Part shown: piece by piece, positions 47,582 through 58,620 of the stretch
Numbering within the stretch: position 1 is the first letter of the stretch
Layout: each line of letters opens with the position of its first letter
Assembly: GCA_011317545.1 (NCBI GenBank)
Contig: WUJK01000009.1
Coordinates: forward strand, 558,001-622,000
Direction: 5' to 3'
Length of the DNA stretch: 64,000 nucleotides
Source of the DNA: Coniella vitis
Taxonomy: Eukaryota; Ascomycota; Sordariomycetes; Diaporthales; Schizoparmaceae
Position numbers and translations under genes: made by a program
The notes under the pieces: generated by a model
Told to the model about the DNA's origin: nothing
What the model saw: only the letters and a program-made list of their open reading frames with translations
The model's database searches: none

Positions 47582-47871
47582 ACGATACGTTCTATCAACA
47601 ACAAAAGATACGACGAAAAGAATGAAAATTCGGGTTGCAAGGCTTTACGGCGTTATGTTGGATTGTTTTGATTCATTCACTTGCTTTCGTCTGCAGCTAC
47701 GATGGCTTGGGTTGAAAAGCGTGCATGGAGAAGTCCACCCCTTCCGATCCTGTAGAAATAGACATGCAAGATGCTGCCGGTACCTCTCGGTGTGAGGTTT
47801 GGAGGCCCTTATAGCTGGGAGGGCTGGAATGGGGATCTTTGCTGTTTGTTGAGGATATGGATGGTTGGCAA

Positions 47872-47877
47872 AATAAA
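47872..47877 (+). terminator. Candidate poly(A) signal of EF3
   Basis: AATAAA about 290 nt after the EF3 stop codon in otherwise non-coding sequence; tentative. Confidence 0.3.
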
Positions 47878-48563
47878 GAGAAATTCGCATGCGTGAATAG
47901 CAGATACCTGATAGATGACGGTCATTATGAGCGGAATGATAGTATAGACGGGGAATAGACAATCTAGTATTTCAAAGTGTTTGCGAGACTGGACGTTCTT
48001 TGCAGTACAACCTCGTATTCACTTGTGGTACCTTACGATACTGTTGATCGTGTATTTCGTCAGCATCCTTCATATACTTCAGTAAGCCCCACTCTCCACG
48101 TATTACCAACCAATGTTCCATTTCTCAAGTCATAAGGCTGATAATTCCCAAGCGCTTCGATCAAATGATTCGTGAATAGAGGCGTCTATCGCACGTGGGA
48201 TATGTTCAGTCGCACTGGGGTCGGTGTGGGCCGTGGACTGCCCCAGATGAGGTTGTACATGGTGCTATAAGGCGAAGGAGCAATGACGTCAGGAATTTCG
48301 TGTCGCAAACGTCATTGCTAGTCTGCGAGTACATACTACTTATGTAGTATTCTTCATTTTGGACAACGGGTGTTGAAGATTGTGTTTACATTTCTGGACC
48401 ATCATCAATCTGCAAACTGCTTTGTTCGAGTATGCAAGCAAGCACTGGACTTTGACAAGATACCACTCGGATAACTATTTCAAGAACTTACATATATAAT
48501 CCCTCCAAATCAGGCACTGCGTGGTTCGTCACTATACAGCCAGAAACCAACCACACGTCAAAA
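47878..48563. other. Intergenic stretch
   Basis: Between EF3 and the Hmp1/CsbD-like gene. No coding signal. A TATATAA-type sequence near 48489-48498 lies about 70 bp before the next start codon and may be its TATA box. Confidence 0.45.
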
Positions 48564-49045
48564 ATGTCGAGCAACAACAACAACAACAACGAAAGCACTC
48601 AGCCCAGCCTTGTCGGCAGTCATGCCGAGTACGTCAAGGGCGCAGCACAGGTGAGTGTTTTGCCTCTTATCTCAAAGCGTTATCCTTGCCTCTGTCCCTC
48701 TCTCTCAACCGCCCTCTTCTCTCTCTCCAGCCTCTATTGGAGAGTAGAGAGACCCTTGCATATTCATGGCCCCCGCTTCCTCATGAATCCTTAGCTTGGT
48801 GGGCTAACGTAAGCTGTTCCCCCCCCAATCTGCGAATATAGTCCGCAATCGGCAGCGTGACAGGATCCCACGCATGGACGTCGTCTGGCGAGCAGGCAAA
48901 GGCGCATGCCGTGTCGGATATGAAGGCCGCGAGTGAGGCAAGAGACCCGTCCAAGCAAGGACTCGGGAGAGCGGAAGAGCTGGCGGGCAAGGCGGTTGGA
49001 TGTGAGGGGATGGTGAAAGAAGGGGCTGAGAGTAAGAAGGAGTGA
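48564..49045 (+). CDS. Hmp1/CsbD-like small stress protein
   Basis: Exons 48564-48650 and 48842-49045, 96 aa; 191-nt GT-AG intron, phase 0. The N-terminus is a short Asn run, then a conserved-looking core (YVKGAAQ joined across the intron to SAIGSVTGS), a Trp-Thr-Ser-Ser-Gly-Glu-Gln motif and a Lys/Ala/Glu-rich helical tail. This resembles fungal small hydrophilic proteins annotated as mismatched-base-pair and cruciform-DNA recognition protein (Hmp1 of Ustilago) and, more loosely, bacterial CsbD stress proteins. Such proteins are often abundant under stress or in conidia. The DNA-binding function comes from family annotation and is not visible in the sequence. No transmembrane segment or signal peptide is seen. 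Confidence 0.75.
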
Positions 49046-52000
49046 GGAATTGGGGAGTGTTGGATGGGCAGAAGGTTGGGTCGTAATTTAGACGCATGAT
49101 TTATGAATAGATGGGTCATGATTATTTCGGAGTCTTTGACAGTGACTGGTGTGATTTGAGTTCTCTCTCTTGATCGAATGGGTAGCCGCCTATTGTTGCA
49201 AATATCGTCAGAGGCTTTCAGTGTACGTCTCACCGTGATAATGATGGAACGAGCATGCCGGCCGACAACTCCAATATGCAAAGACATACTGATGGTGTTT
49301 TATGCTGATTGTGAACGAAACGATCGGTCGCGGATAATGTGCTGAGAAACTTTGTCTCGTAACGCCTGTACGCCTAGTCTATTCTGTTTCTGTTCAATGC
49401 GACGTGCCCAAGCGTAGATACCACTTAGAATAGGACCCGTCGATGATGTCCGTGTTCGTAACCAGCGCTAAATTTGCCAAACATTGCTCCAGAGGTATTG
49501 TGACGGCGAGTGCCACGCTTCAGCCGATTTGCGAGCATCGAACTACACAGCATGATTCCTAGAAATGAAAGGTATGCCGTTCTAGGCATTGGTATACTGA
49601 TTTGGTTCCAGAGTCGAACCTGCTCATGAGACGCACGAAGCCAGGAGCTTGAGCTTTTTGAGGAGGCCGTGTGGGGAGTGATGCCTTCGTCAACTTGACC
49701 ATGGCTTGGAAGCTTTGCTTGATCCTACGACGGCTCCTTCATCACTACGCCATGTATATCCTTCAGAGATGTTTGGAGGTATCAATTTGATTACATTCAT
49801 GGGCAGTATTGGCATCATGCATGTAACCATGGGCACTATCTATTTTTTTTCCTTGAATCCTCGCTGCCAGGTATCTATACATTCTCAACTCAACGGCAGA
49901 GAGAGGCCTTACTACATCCATGATATTTTGGCACCTCTTTTGCAGAACGAACCATCTCTAGATCCAGTCCCGTTCCTATTGAAAGCGGTAGTGATAATAT
50001 AGACTCGACCCAAAACATTGTCCAATCAGACATCTCTGACGTCTCAGCTGCTCGAGGGTCAAATGCTCACGAAGATCAACAATGGGATTTAGTTCAGCCT
50101 ATTAACGTAGAGCAAGGACTGATTGGATATGTAGATGAGTTTATTTGCAGCTGACTATAGCAGGCGGCCGCTCGTATATCATCTAAAGAAGAGTGCCCGT
50201 CTTGAACGGAACTCCAATAATCAACGCGACCAAACAGAGGACTGAGTGAGTAAGGACACAGACATTACTAGTCCATGGGATTAGAAGCTTGGGCAAGACC
50301 CTCACCGCAACCTCCATTGGGCGCGCGTAGAACTCCTGGAGATTTAAAGATAATACGTCCCAGCGGCCGCCGCTGCATCATGAATATCTTATCTTATTCG
50401 GAAAAGATCGCCTGAGTTGCGTTGCGACAATATTATACGGCTCCTTCATTGCCAGTGTGTCATGTTTGATCCGGGCTCACGCCGGGTGCGCTTTGTTCGT
50501 GGAGCCAAGGCGTATACAGCGCTGACTTTGTTCCCTTTCGATAATCACCTACATGATCGATAGAGGTCAAGCACAGCCTTTACCCAACAGAATAGCTGCG
50601 CAGCTTGAGAATAGAGTATAGCTCCTTCAAGCTCGAATTGTCCTTTCCCAGCATTGAACCCGTCATTATCTCAATTGTCGACAAACCAAAAGTCTGGCAG
50701 GCCGCCGACGTTGCGTGTGTATACTTACTACCTATGCGTATTACTTAGGCGATATTGGGAGAAATCCTGGAGACTTAAAATAATTCGAAACGCGCTTGCC
50801 TCGGAGATCGACGGGCATCACTTTTAGCATCTGACTATACAATGTATCAAAGGAGCACATTGAGATTATGCGGGACCCAGTTCGCGATATCAAGCCCAAT
50901 CGGTAAAAAAGCACCCCACTCTTTTGCTGCGCATTTGCTCAAGACTGTACTACATAGTATAGTAGTGTGGTACTTCACAGCCCAGCACCCAGCACCGCCC
51001 ACACGCAATGCTCTCGGTGTCTTTTTTTTTAATTTTTTTTTTAATTTTTATTTTTATTTTTTTAGTGAGAGAGAGAGAGAGAGAGAGTCGCCCATACCAA
51101 GTAGAATAGCAAGGCGGTGCTCATTTATCTCGAGCTTAGACTGTACAGATGGCTTATCTTTTCCATCCCTGCTGCCCGGCCCCATCTAGAACTTGTATTG
51201 CCTCTCTTTCCATATACTATGTAGCATCAGTCCCGTCCTGTTCCACCCAGCCGGATCTCGGCTGACTCTTCCTCTTTGCCATGCTTGTACTGAACCTGTC
51301 ACACCAAAAGATGACCCTCTATTTGCATCCTACTAGGTACTTGTGAGCTGTCTGACAGTTTTGGTTCAATTCGGGGACCCCCCAAAAAATGGTAGAGAGG
51401 AATGTACAACAACGAAAGCGGAAATACCAATGAGCCAGCTATCCTTTGAAGGAAGACCTTTGAGTCCTCAGGTTGTTGGCGCAGCACAGTCCATCATATA
51501 CCTGATATCAAGACCATAAACTACCTACCCACTCTAATCTTACGATCACACTCTGCTTCGCTGATTCGAGCCGTTCTTTTTCGAGAAATAAGTTCCTGGC
51601 TTTGTATGTTCTCGGGAGCGCCCCCATGCAAGAAGAAGAGAAAAGAACAAGTATAAAGCAATATAAAGCAAACAGCATGCTTGAAGCCGGAAAAAAAAAA
51701 GATATGCATATTCGAGACTTTGCCATTCCAAGCGAAATACTGCGGGACCCTGCATCACCCTGTCACTACTCGAGGACTAAACATGGTTTTCGCGAAGAAG
51801 AGAACGCACATCTATACAGAACCCACTACACTAACATAAGCAGCTGAACATAGGATGATGGTAACCGGTTGTCTGGCCAATCAAGGAGTACAAACCCCCA
51901 GTGTATAGACGTGGCTAGCACTAGGACGGTCTCCATTCACAAGGCTCAGTAGCAAAGAAAGACGAAGTGGGGCCGAGATTGGACGCTGCGGCGGCCTGTG

Positions 52001-52624
52001 TGTAAGTAAGCCGGCCGCCCGTTGTCGAGTGGTCAGCTCAATCAGGATCAAGCACAAGCACAAGCCCAACGCACACCATTCCTATTCAGGCGCCATACCA
52101 CGAGAGGCCCTTCAAAGTCACACTTTGGAGGCGGCCAAGTGGAAAAGCAGCCAGGCAGTTGAGCAACTGCGCCTCAACGACGGCCCTGGAGGACTTATTA
52201 GTGGTTCCATCACATATCGGTGGGCTCGTTTGTGACAGTAAGAGCATGGAATATTCTTAGTGAGTAATCCAAGAGCGGCATACCGCCGAGGCAGCCCTCT
52301 GAATTGGTCCCAGCCGTGCGTGGCTCGTCGAGGAGTATATAGTGATGCTATCCGCCCACCTGTCGTTTGTATGTTTTCTTTTTGCTTTGATCGCATCAGG
52401 TCCGTTTTAGCATTGGGAGTTTGATACCTTTTCTCTTTTGCGTTTGTTTCTTTGGTTATACCTATACGAGGTCGCCATCGTTTGCTTACCATCTTTTCTC
52501 TCGAGCCATCCTCTCACGAACCTGTTCTGTATAGCGACCTTATCGTGTAGCAGGGCGCCTCTCGACTACACTCGCAAGTCAAGAACAACACCAATTGGCC
52601 ACCTACCAGAATAGCAAGCACAAT
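49046..52624. other. Gene-free tract of about 3.6 kb
   Basis: No supportable gene. Frames at 49706-50002, 50842-51189, 51602-51847 and 52118-52492 lack domains. Contains two copies of the ACTATGTA/TACATAGT motif (50951, 51216), a T-rich plus GA-repeat tract, and two similar short segments at about 50333-50357 and 50764-50787. The last few hundred bases are the MFS transporter promoter and leader. Confidence 0.5.
51020..51087. repeat. T-rich tract followed by GA dinucleotide repeat
   Basis: About 45 bases of T runs broken by single A or AA, directly followed by about eleven GA units. On the minus strand this is a CT repeat followed by an A-rich tail-like sequence. Confidence 0.8.
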
Positions 52625-54789
52625 ATGTATTTGGCATACAAATACGCCCAGAGAAAAATCAAGGAGCGCCAGGCCGCCAAGATCAGCGACCAGCAGCACC
52701 AATACCAGCCCACAAGAGACCAAAATGGACTCGGGCAGACGCGGCAGCAGCGTGAGGCCGCTGGCACTGCTCAGACTGGAGGAACCGCGGCAGAAACAAC
52801 GTCCAACGCATCCACTGCCACAGTCTTGACGCCCGAGGTCAAGGCCGAGAAGCACCGAAGAATGGTATATCGCCTCAAGATTGTCTTTGGTCTTTCCATG
52901 CCGTTTATGCTTCAAGCTCTCGACACGACCATTGTCGCAGCCGCCTTGCCAACCATTGCAGAGGAGTTCAGTAAGTTTTATCCTTTTCTTTTTCTCGCCC
53001 CCCCCCCCCCCCAAGCCCCATCTTCACATTCACATGAAACCCATATAGAATGGCCAAGCACAGAGAAAGAAGAAAAACAATTCATCTACTAACCACAACA
53101 TTTCGCCCCTTTCAGACAGCGTGTCGCAACAGAACTGGGTCATCTCTGTCTTCAACCTCACGGCCGCCGCCTTCCTCCCCTTTTGGGCCCAAGCAGCCGA
53201 CATTTTCGGGCGCCACCTCACCATCCACGCAACCATCCTCCTCATGCTCATTGGCTCTGCAATCTGCACCGGCGCGCCCACAACAGCCTTCCCAGCCCTC
53301 CTTGTCGGCCGTGCTCTCCAAGGCATCGGCTCCGCGGGCGTCAACATTTGCGTACGCACCATCCTCGCCGATAAAGTCAGCCTCGCCGACTACTCGCTGA
53401 ACTGGTCCCTCTTCGCCATCATCTCTGCCGTCGGCTACACCATCGGCCCCATTGTCGGCGGCTACCTGACCACCGCAAGCTGGCGCTGGTGCTTCGCCAT
53501 CAACCTGCCCGTAGCCGTGCTCGCCATCGTCGCCGTCGTGCTCCTCCTCCGCTCCGAGCTCCTCGGCCCGCAACCCCTTGCGGAGCTGCAAGAGCAGCAC
53601 GCTGGCCGTCACGAGCGTGGCGCGCGCCGCGCCCGCTTGCTCGTCCGCATCGGCACCATCGACTTTGCCGGCCAGCTGCTGTTCCTCTTCGGCCTAGGCT
53701 TGTTCATCCTTGCGCTCACGTGGGCGGGAAACGGCTCCAACGGGACGTATGCCTGGGACTCGGCGCAGGTGCTGGCGCCGCTTGTTGTGGGCGTCGCCTT
53801 GACGGCAGCTTGGTTTGTGTACGAGTACAACATGACGCCCGGTCGAGTGATGGCGCGGGTCTTTGCCCGCCAGCGACCCATGATGCCGTGGGTCTTGTTC
53901 CGGGAGAAGGATATTTCCATCTTGTTCTTTGTCAACTTTTGCAATGGAATGTGTTTGTACTCTGTCATGTACTTTATGGATTACTATTTCCAGTATGTGC
54001 GCGGTCAGAGTGCGAGTGACGCGGGGACTTCGCTGTTGTATTTCCTTCCTGGACTGGGGGGTGAGTTTGCTCTTTGTTTTTTTTTTCTTTCTTAAAATCA
54101 CCCTGCTTCATGGAATCCATGCATAGAAGATGTTGACTGACTCGTTTTCTTTTTCTTTTGTCTTCACCTCAGCCGGTGCGTACGGAGCTGTGTTCATGCT
54201 CAACCGAGCGCCACGACAAACCATCTACCCACTTCTCCTCGGGTCAATCTCCGCAGCCGTGGCCATCACTGTCCTCGCCGTCGCCATTGACATGAACAAC
54301 GTGAACCTGGTGTACGGCATGATGGCGCTCGCAGGCTTTGGCGTGGGCAGCAGAATGAGCCCGAGCACGACCCACGGCCTGGCACACTTCCCGGGAAGCA
54401 CAGCCCAGATCACGTGCGTGTTTGCGTTTGCGCAGCCCTTTGGCGGTGCGGTGGGCATGACGCTCATGAGCGCCGTGTGGAACAACAAGCTGGGCCTGCA
54501 CGACCAGTTTGCCAAGAGTGCCATTACGTACTCGTACTATTCCATCATTCCCTTCATGTGGCTGTGTGTGGTTGCGTGCCTGTTTTCGGGGAACGTCTGG
54601 GTCCTCAAGAATGGCGAGCATGAGATTGTGACGGGAGTGTATTTCTGGGGTGCCATCACTGGGCAAAATGTCAAGGAGACACGGACACGCGGAGAAGACC
54701 AGGCCTGGACCGCCATGGCAGCAGAGGGTACGGAGTTGATGGGCAATTATGAGCACCAAAAGCGCCACAACGCTGGTGAGCAGGTATAA
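52625..54789 (+). CDS. MFS transporter, DHA2 (14-helix) type
   Basis: Exons 52625-52970, 53116-54060 and 54173-54789, 635 aa; introns are 145 and 112 nt (GT-AG). The N-terminal 80 residues are hydrophilic, Gln/Thr/Ala-rich and cytosolic. Helix 1 carries the DHA2 hallmark LDTTIVAAALPTIA. Motif A is ADIFGRH between helices 2 and 3, motif B is RALQGIGSAGVN, and the antiporter motif C is ISAVGYTIGPIVGGYL. About fourteen hydrophobic helices are countable, the expected number for drug:H+ antiporter family 2. The family exports drugs, toxins or secondary metabolites, or moves siderophores. No biosynthetic cluster genes flank it, so no substrate is suggested. The first intron contains a run of fifteen C. 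Confidence 0.9.
52998..53012. repeat. Fifteen-base C tract in MFS intron 1
   Basis: A homopolymer of fifteen C within the first intron, about 100 nt before the acceptor. It is the longest of six C or G tracts of ten or more bases in the window. Confidence 0.85.
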
Positions 54790-54987
54790 TGTTTCTGAGG
54801 ACTCTATTTTCTCTCTTTTGTGAGACAAACTTGCAGTTTGCTAGCGCTTGGTATGGAGGCGCAAGGCTGGTTGGGATAGATGGACGGACGGACGGACTGG
54901 TGGGCAGGCGGGTGGGTTTTATTTCTCATTTGTATTCTGGTAGATCCTTCTCATGTGACAAGACAAATCTTATTGGCATGGCCACAA
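54790..54987. other. Short convergent 3' region
   Basis: 198 bp between the MFS transporter and the acetyltransferase, which converge. Contains a short GGAC/GGAT tandem at about 54876-54897. No coding signal. Confidence 0.5.
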
Positions 54988-55755
54988 TCATACGGGTTGC
55001 GGTTGCCTGACCATGTATCTGAATGTGTAGGTGCCCCATTTCTCATCACCAGCAGGTGGCTTGATGTCCAGCTGACTTGCCCAGTGATCAAGATCAATTT
55101 CGAGAGAGTCATTCACTTCGAAGCCACATTTGCGATACATGGGAGCCGCATCCTCGCTTGAATGGACCCAGCAAAAGACACGCTCAGAATCGGCGCGGTC
55201 AGTGCCATACTTCATCAAGGCTTTGCCCACACCGCGACCCTGATGGTCTGGATGGACAGATAGGCCAACAACATACATGGCTCGCGTGCCGGGAGGCATG
55301 ATGCGGCTTTGATAGTCTGCCAGATGTGCCGAGGTGATTTCATTCAGTTGCTCGAGGGCATCCAGACCTGGCAATTTGGCCTCAACCTTGGACTGGGAGT
55401 CTACTGCAGGAGGTGCTCCGCTAGACTTGCCCTCGTCGTTGTCGGCGTTTGTCTCCTGGTTGCTCGTGCTGCTGCGCGGCTGGGGCTGTGGATCAAGACG
55501 ATAAGCCCAGCAGATATGCCCCAGCACTTGGCCGGTTTGCTCATCAACAGCCTTGATGAGCTCGACTCGGTGTTTGGGAAGACTGAGTCGGTACTTGACC
55601 GCATCTGGAGTGCCAGCGGCGTGATCGTAGGGGCGGGTGGGGTGGGCCGCCTTGAGAAGCGTGTGTCTATCGTTTGCGAAGCTGAGTCCATCAATCTCAG
55701 CCAGGGCGGGGATATCATCCTCCGTGACGGGCTGAAGCGAGAATGCAGAAGACAT
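54988..55755 (-). CDS. GNAT-family N-acetyltransferase
   Basis: Single exon, 255 aa from ATG 55755 (MSSAFSLQPVTEDD); the frame stays open upstream, but that part lacks an ATG and reads like a leader. The N-terminal LQPVTEDDIPALAEI strand-helix is the usual GNAT opening. A Ser/Asn/Glu-rich disordered insert lies at about 95-130. The acetyl-CoA loop is in motif A, VVGLSVHPDHQGRGVGKAL (Gln172-x-x-Gly-x-Gly), followed by the SSEDAAPMYRKCGF motif B pattern typical of substrate-binding Tyr. Members acetylate amines, polyamines, antibiotics or protein N-termini; the acceptor cannot be told. It converges with the MFS transporter but no functional link is evident. Confidence 0.88.
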   Translation of the reverse strand: MSSAFSLQPVTEDDIPALAEIDGLSFANDRHTLLKAAHPTRPYDHAAGTPDAVKYRLSLPKHRVELIKAVDEQTGQVLGHICWAYRLDPQPQPRSSTSNQETNADNDEGKSSGAPPAVDSQSKVEAKLPGLDALEQLNEITSAHLADYQSRIMPPGTRAMYVVGLSVHPDHQGRGVGKALMKYGTDRADSERVFCWVHSSEDAAPMYRKCGFEVNDSLEIDLDHWASQLDIKPPAGDEKWGTYTFRYMVRQPQPV

Positions 55756-56760
55756 GGCGTGGTCAAGCGCGCGATGATGAGCCGAGGTGTCTTTTGAGAG
55801 AGAGACCCCAGGATGGAGACTTAAGGATGGAGGGAACAGCAACGGGCACTTGCGTGCTTATATAGATATGTCGCCTTCGGGTCGAAAGAGCAGCAACAGC
55901 TGTCTACTTGAGAGGTTGGATACACATTGGCAAAGCCCAAAGTGCGTCGTTAGCGCTGTTGAGCCATGTCGGGTTCGGTATGAGCAAGTGAGCCCGGCGA
56001 GACGGATTGGGCCCGTTTGGCCCGTTTCCACGTTTCTGCAGCCCTTAGCCATGCATCGTTTGGGAGCCGAGGACACGAAATGCGCATCCTGGAAGTCCTA
56101 TGCCTTTGCATCCATTGCTGTCGTCGCTTCGGGGCATCGGGAGATGGCAACGAACGGACAGCCATTGACCGATCAGAGCACTTGGATCTGTTGCCCGCAG
56201 TCCACTTGGCAAGCAGACGAGTCTGAGGACACGGCCATTGTGCCGATGTAGGCGGCGCGTCGAGCGACGGTTCCTAAAGAGTCGACTGCTTTGGGATTTG
56301 TCTTTTGGTGAGGATCGCGTCTTATCAGTCGAGGGCTCAACGGCACGAATCCATTCTGATAAAGCAAAGTAGGTACCTTCAATGATCGTACCGTCCAACC
56401 AGTACATAGAAGTAGTACGAAAGCTTTCGCTATGGCTGGCGGGGTCTTCAGCTGCCTAGGCTGCTACGCACCGACCCCACCATCCAAAAGTTAACCCCAC
56501 CAACGGGGCCTGGCGTCACTCCTTCCCCCTCCGTTGACGAGGCTGCCTATTAGGCCTACCTAGGTCCCCACCACCGCCTTGCAGCCTGGTCGCCCGCTTC
56601 CAATCGACGCCCAACTTCTCCGACCTCGACGCAAGCTCAACCCATCTCCCCATCACCATTCTCGGCCTCTTCCTGTCCCGAAAACCATACCAAAACACTC
56701 ACTCTCTCGCACGCACACATACAACCACGAAACCACTCGGTACTTCATCCCATCGTCAAG
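55756..56760. other. Divergent promoter region (GNAT / E2)
   Basis: About 1 kb between divergently transcribed genes. Overlapping frames on both strands (55858-56407) are shadows without domains. A CT-rich, A-poor leader (about 56515-56760) precedes the E2 start. Confidence 0.5.
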
Positions 56761-57318
56761 ATGGCAGCGAGTCTGAAGCGCATCAACAAGGTACGCACCC
56801 CAGCTACCTCACCCACCCCTCCTCCTCCTCCAAGCTAACAATTCACTGCCCGCCTCACCCAGGAACTCGCCGAGTGCTCCTCCCCATCCTCCAACCTCAC
56901 CGGCATGACCATTCGCCCCTATGCGGACGACAACATCACAAACTGGGCCGTCACAATAACAGGGCCCCCCTCCACCCCTTACGAGGGCGGCACTTTTGGC
57001 GTGCGCGTCGATCTCGGCACCTCGTATCCCTTCAAGGCGCCCCTCGTCCAGTTCGTCACACGCATTTACCACCCAAACGTCACAAACGACAGCGACGGCA
57101 ACATCTGCATCGCCATCCTCAAGCCAGAGCAGTGGAAGCCCGCCACAAAACTCGCGTCCGTTCTGCAGGCTGTGCGCCAGCTGCTCGTCGAGCCAAACCC
57201 GGACGATCCCCTCGAGAGCGGCATTGCCGACGAGTATCAGAATCGGCGCGAGAGCTTTGATAAGAATGCCAAAGATTACGTCAAGCGGTATGCCTCCAAG
57301 CCGAACCCGTTTGCTTGA
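56761..57318 (+). CDS. Ubiquitin-conjugating enzyme E2
   Basis: Exons 56761-56790 and 56863-57318, 161 aa; 72-nt intron with GTACGC donor, phase 0. The fold is the complete UBC domain with a short N-terminal helix (ASLKRINKEL). The E2 signature is present: YHPNV (His80-Pro-Asn) followed by the catalytic Cys92 in NICIAILKPEQW, and the closing PNPDDPLES segment and C-terminal helices. It transfers ubiquitin from E1 to an E3-bound substrate. Class I (no extensions). The ICIAILK-type active site and the PNPDDPL segment resemble Ubc4/5-like and S. pombe Ubc14-like E2s, but the orthologue is not fixed by eye. Confidence 0.93.
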
Positions 57319-58620
57319 GGAACAAGAGAATGGGACAAGTAGACTACATGAGGGGAATCTTCAAAAGCAACATGGGGAAACATAACGCGTCCTGCTTTGG
57401 TACGACGAGCGAAAGCGAGGGACACAGAGAGGTGCATGGTGTCCCTGGTATGGGGCTCCAGAGCATATTCAGGAGAGCGGTCTTATGTTGACGAGTTTGC
57501 TAGCGCACAAAGGCGTTCTGTTATTGTTGTTGGTTTTATTGGCATCCGGTTTGGGTTCTTTTCTATATTCAGCAAAGCATTGACATTTCATCTTGCGCAG
57601 TCTACCTTTTTCACCTCGCTTTGCCGTAATCTGCTGCTCATCACCTCACGAAGCGAGCCCGACGCCTCATGCACAGAGCTAGAGCGATCAGCATGAGCAA
57701 ACGCACGAGCTGCAAATCCTCGACTTTGGCGGTACATGAACATACGCACAGGACCCTGTATATCCCTGATCAATGTCGTATGCCGCACGCCCCCTTCTAT
57801 TCTATTTCTTCATTCTATGGGCACGATGGTATTCTTATAGAAATAATAATCCATTGGTAAAAATCTCTTTTTTTTTAAGGAAGAAGAAAAGAAGAAAAAA
57901 GGCCGCCCGCCATGACGTCTATCCTCTTATAAAATACACTCCCAAGGTATGCTGCATGCATACAAAAATAGTACAAATGACAATCGAAAATATAAAGCTT
58001 ACTCATACTAAGGAAACACATAAAAGAGAGGCGGGAAAGAAAAAGAATAAATAAAATCATCGCTTTCATGATTGACCTGAAATGGGAAAAGGATAAATAA
58101 TGCTGGTTATAGCTTTTGAATGCTCGATCCGTTCGGATTGCTACCATTCCAGCCAGTGTATTCTTTTTTTCTTCGCCTCCTATCCTTTATGGCTTCCTTT
58201 CCTTTGGATGCTTTCCCTCTTTCCTTATCTCTCTGATTGAGGCCTGTTGTCTAGGAAGGTAATGAGGTAGAAAAATAAATAAATAAAAGCCAAGCACACA
58301 ACTTTCCCTGGCTATCGACACGAAAACTTCAAACGAGAAACTTGAAAGTCCCATGATTGTCCAACCACCGTTTACCATGAGTTTTTCAAGGAGAAAATCA
58401 AAAAAAAAATAGGTTGAACCCATCCATGCCCGTGCTGCTCCTTGACTCCGTAGAAAAATACCAAGCAAATGCTTCGCCGGAAAAATTAGCCTGATGCCAG
58501 CATGGCAGCCATTAATATTATACACGAATTGAACCTTTGCCAAGCGCCTTGTACCAGACATTACCAGGATTTGCTCTTTTTGGGAATTCCAATCTCGAAC
58601 AGACGTATTTATGCGGCCTT
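57319..58620. other. Convergent 3' region
   Basis: About 1.3 kb between the E2 gene (+) and the TBC gene (-). AT-rich with several AATAAA-like sequences (about 58045-58055, 58275-58290) and an A-rich stretch near 57880. No coding signal. Confidence 0.5.

Noticed and set aside
49600..49640. tRNA-like GGTTCGACTC word on the minus strand
   Set aside because: The flanking bases do not form a T-arm stem and no A box or acceptor stem lies at the right distance.
52625..56000. Secondary-metabolite or resistance cluster suggested by MFS plus acetyltransferase
   Set aside because: The two genes converge, no biosynthetic enzyme or regulator lies nearby, and the next genes are housekeeping (E2, RabGAP).
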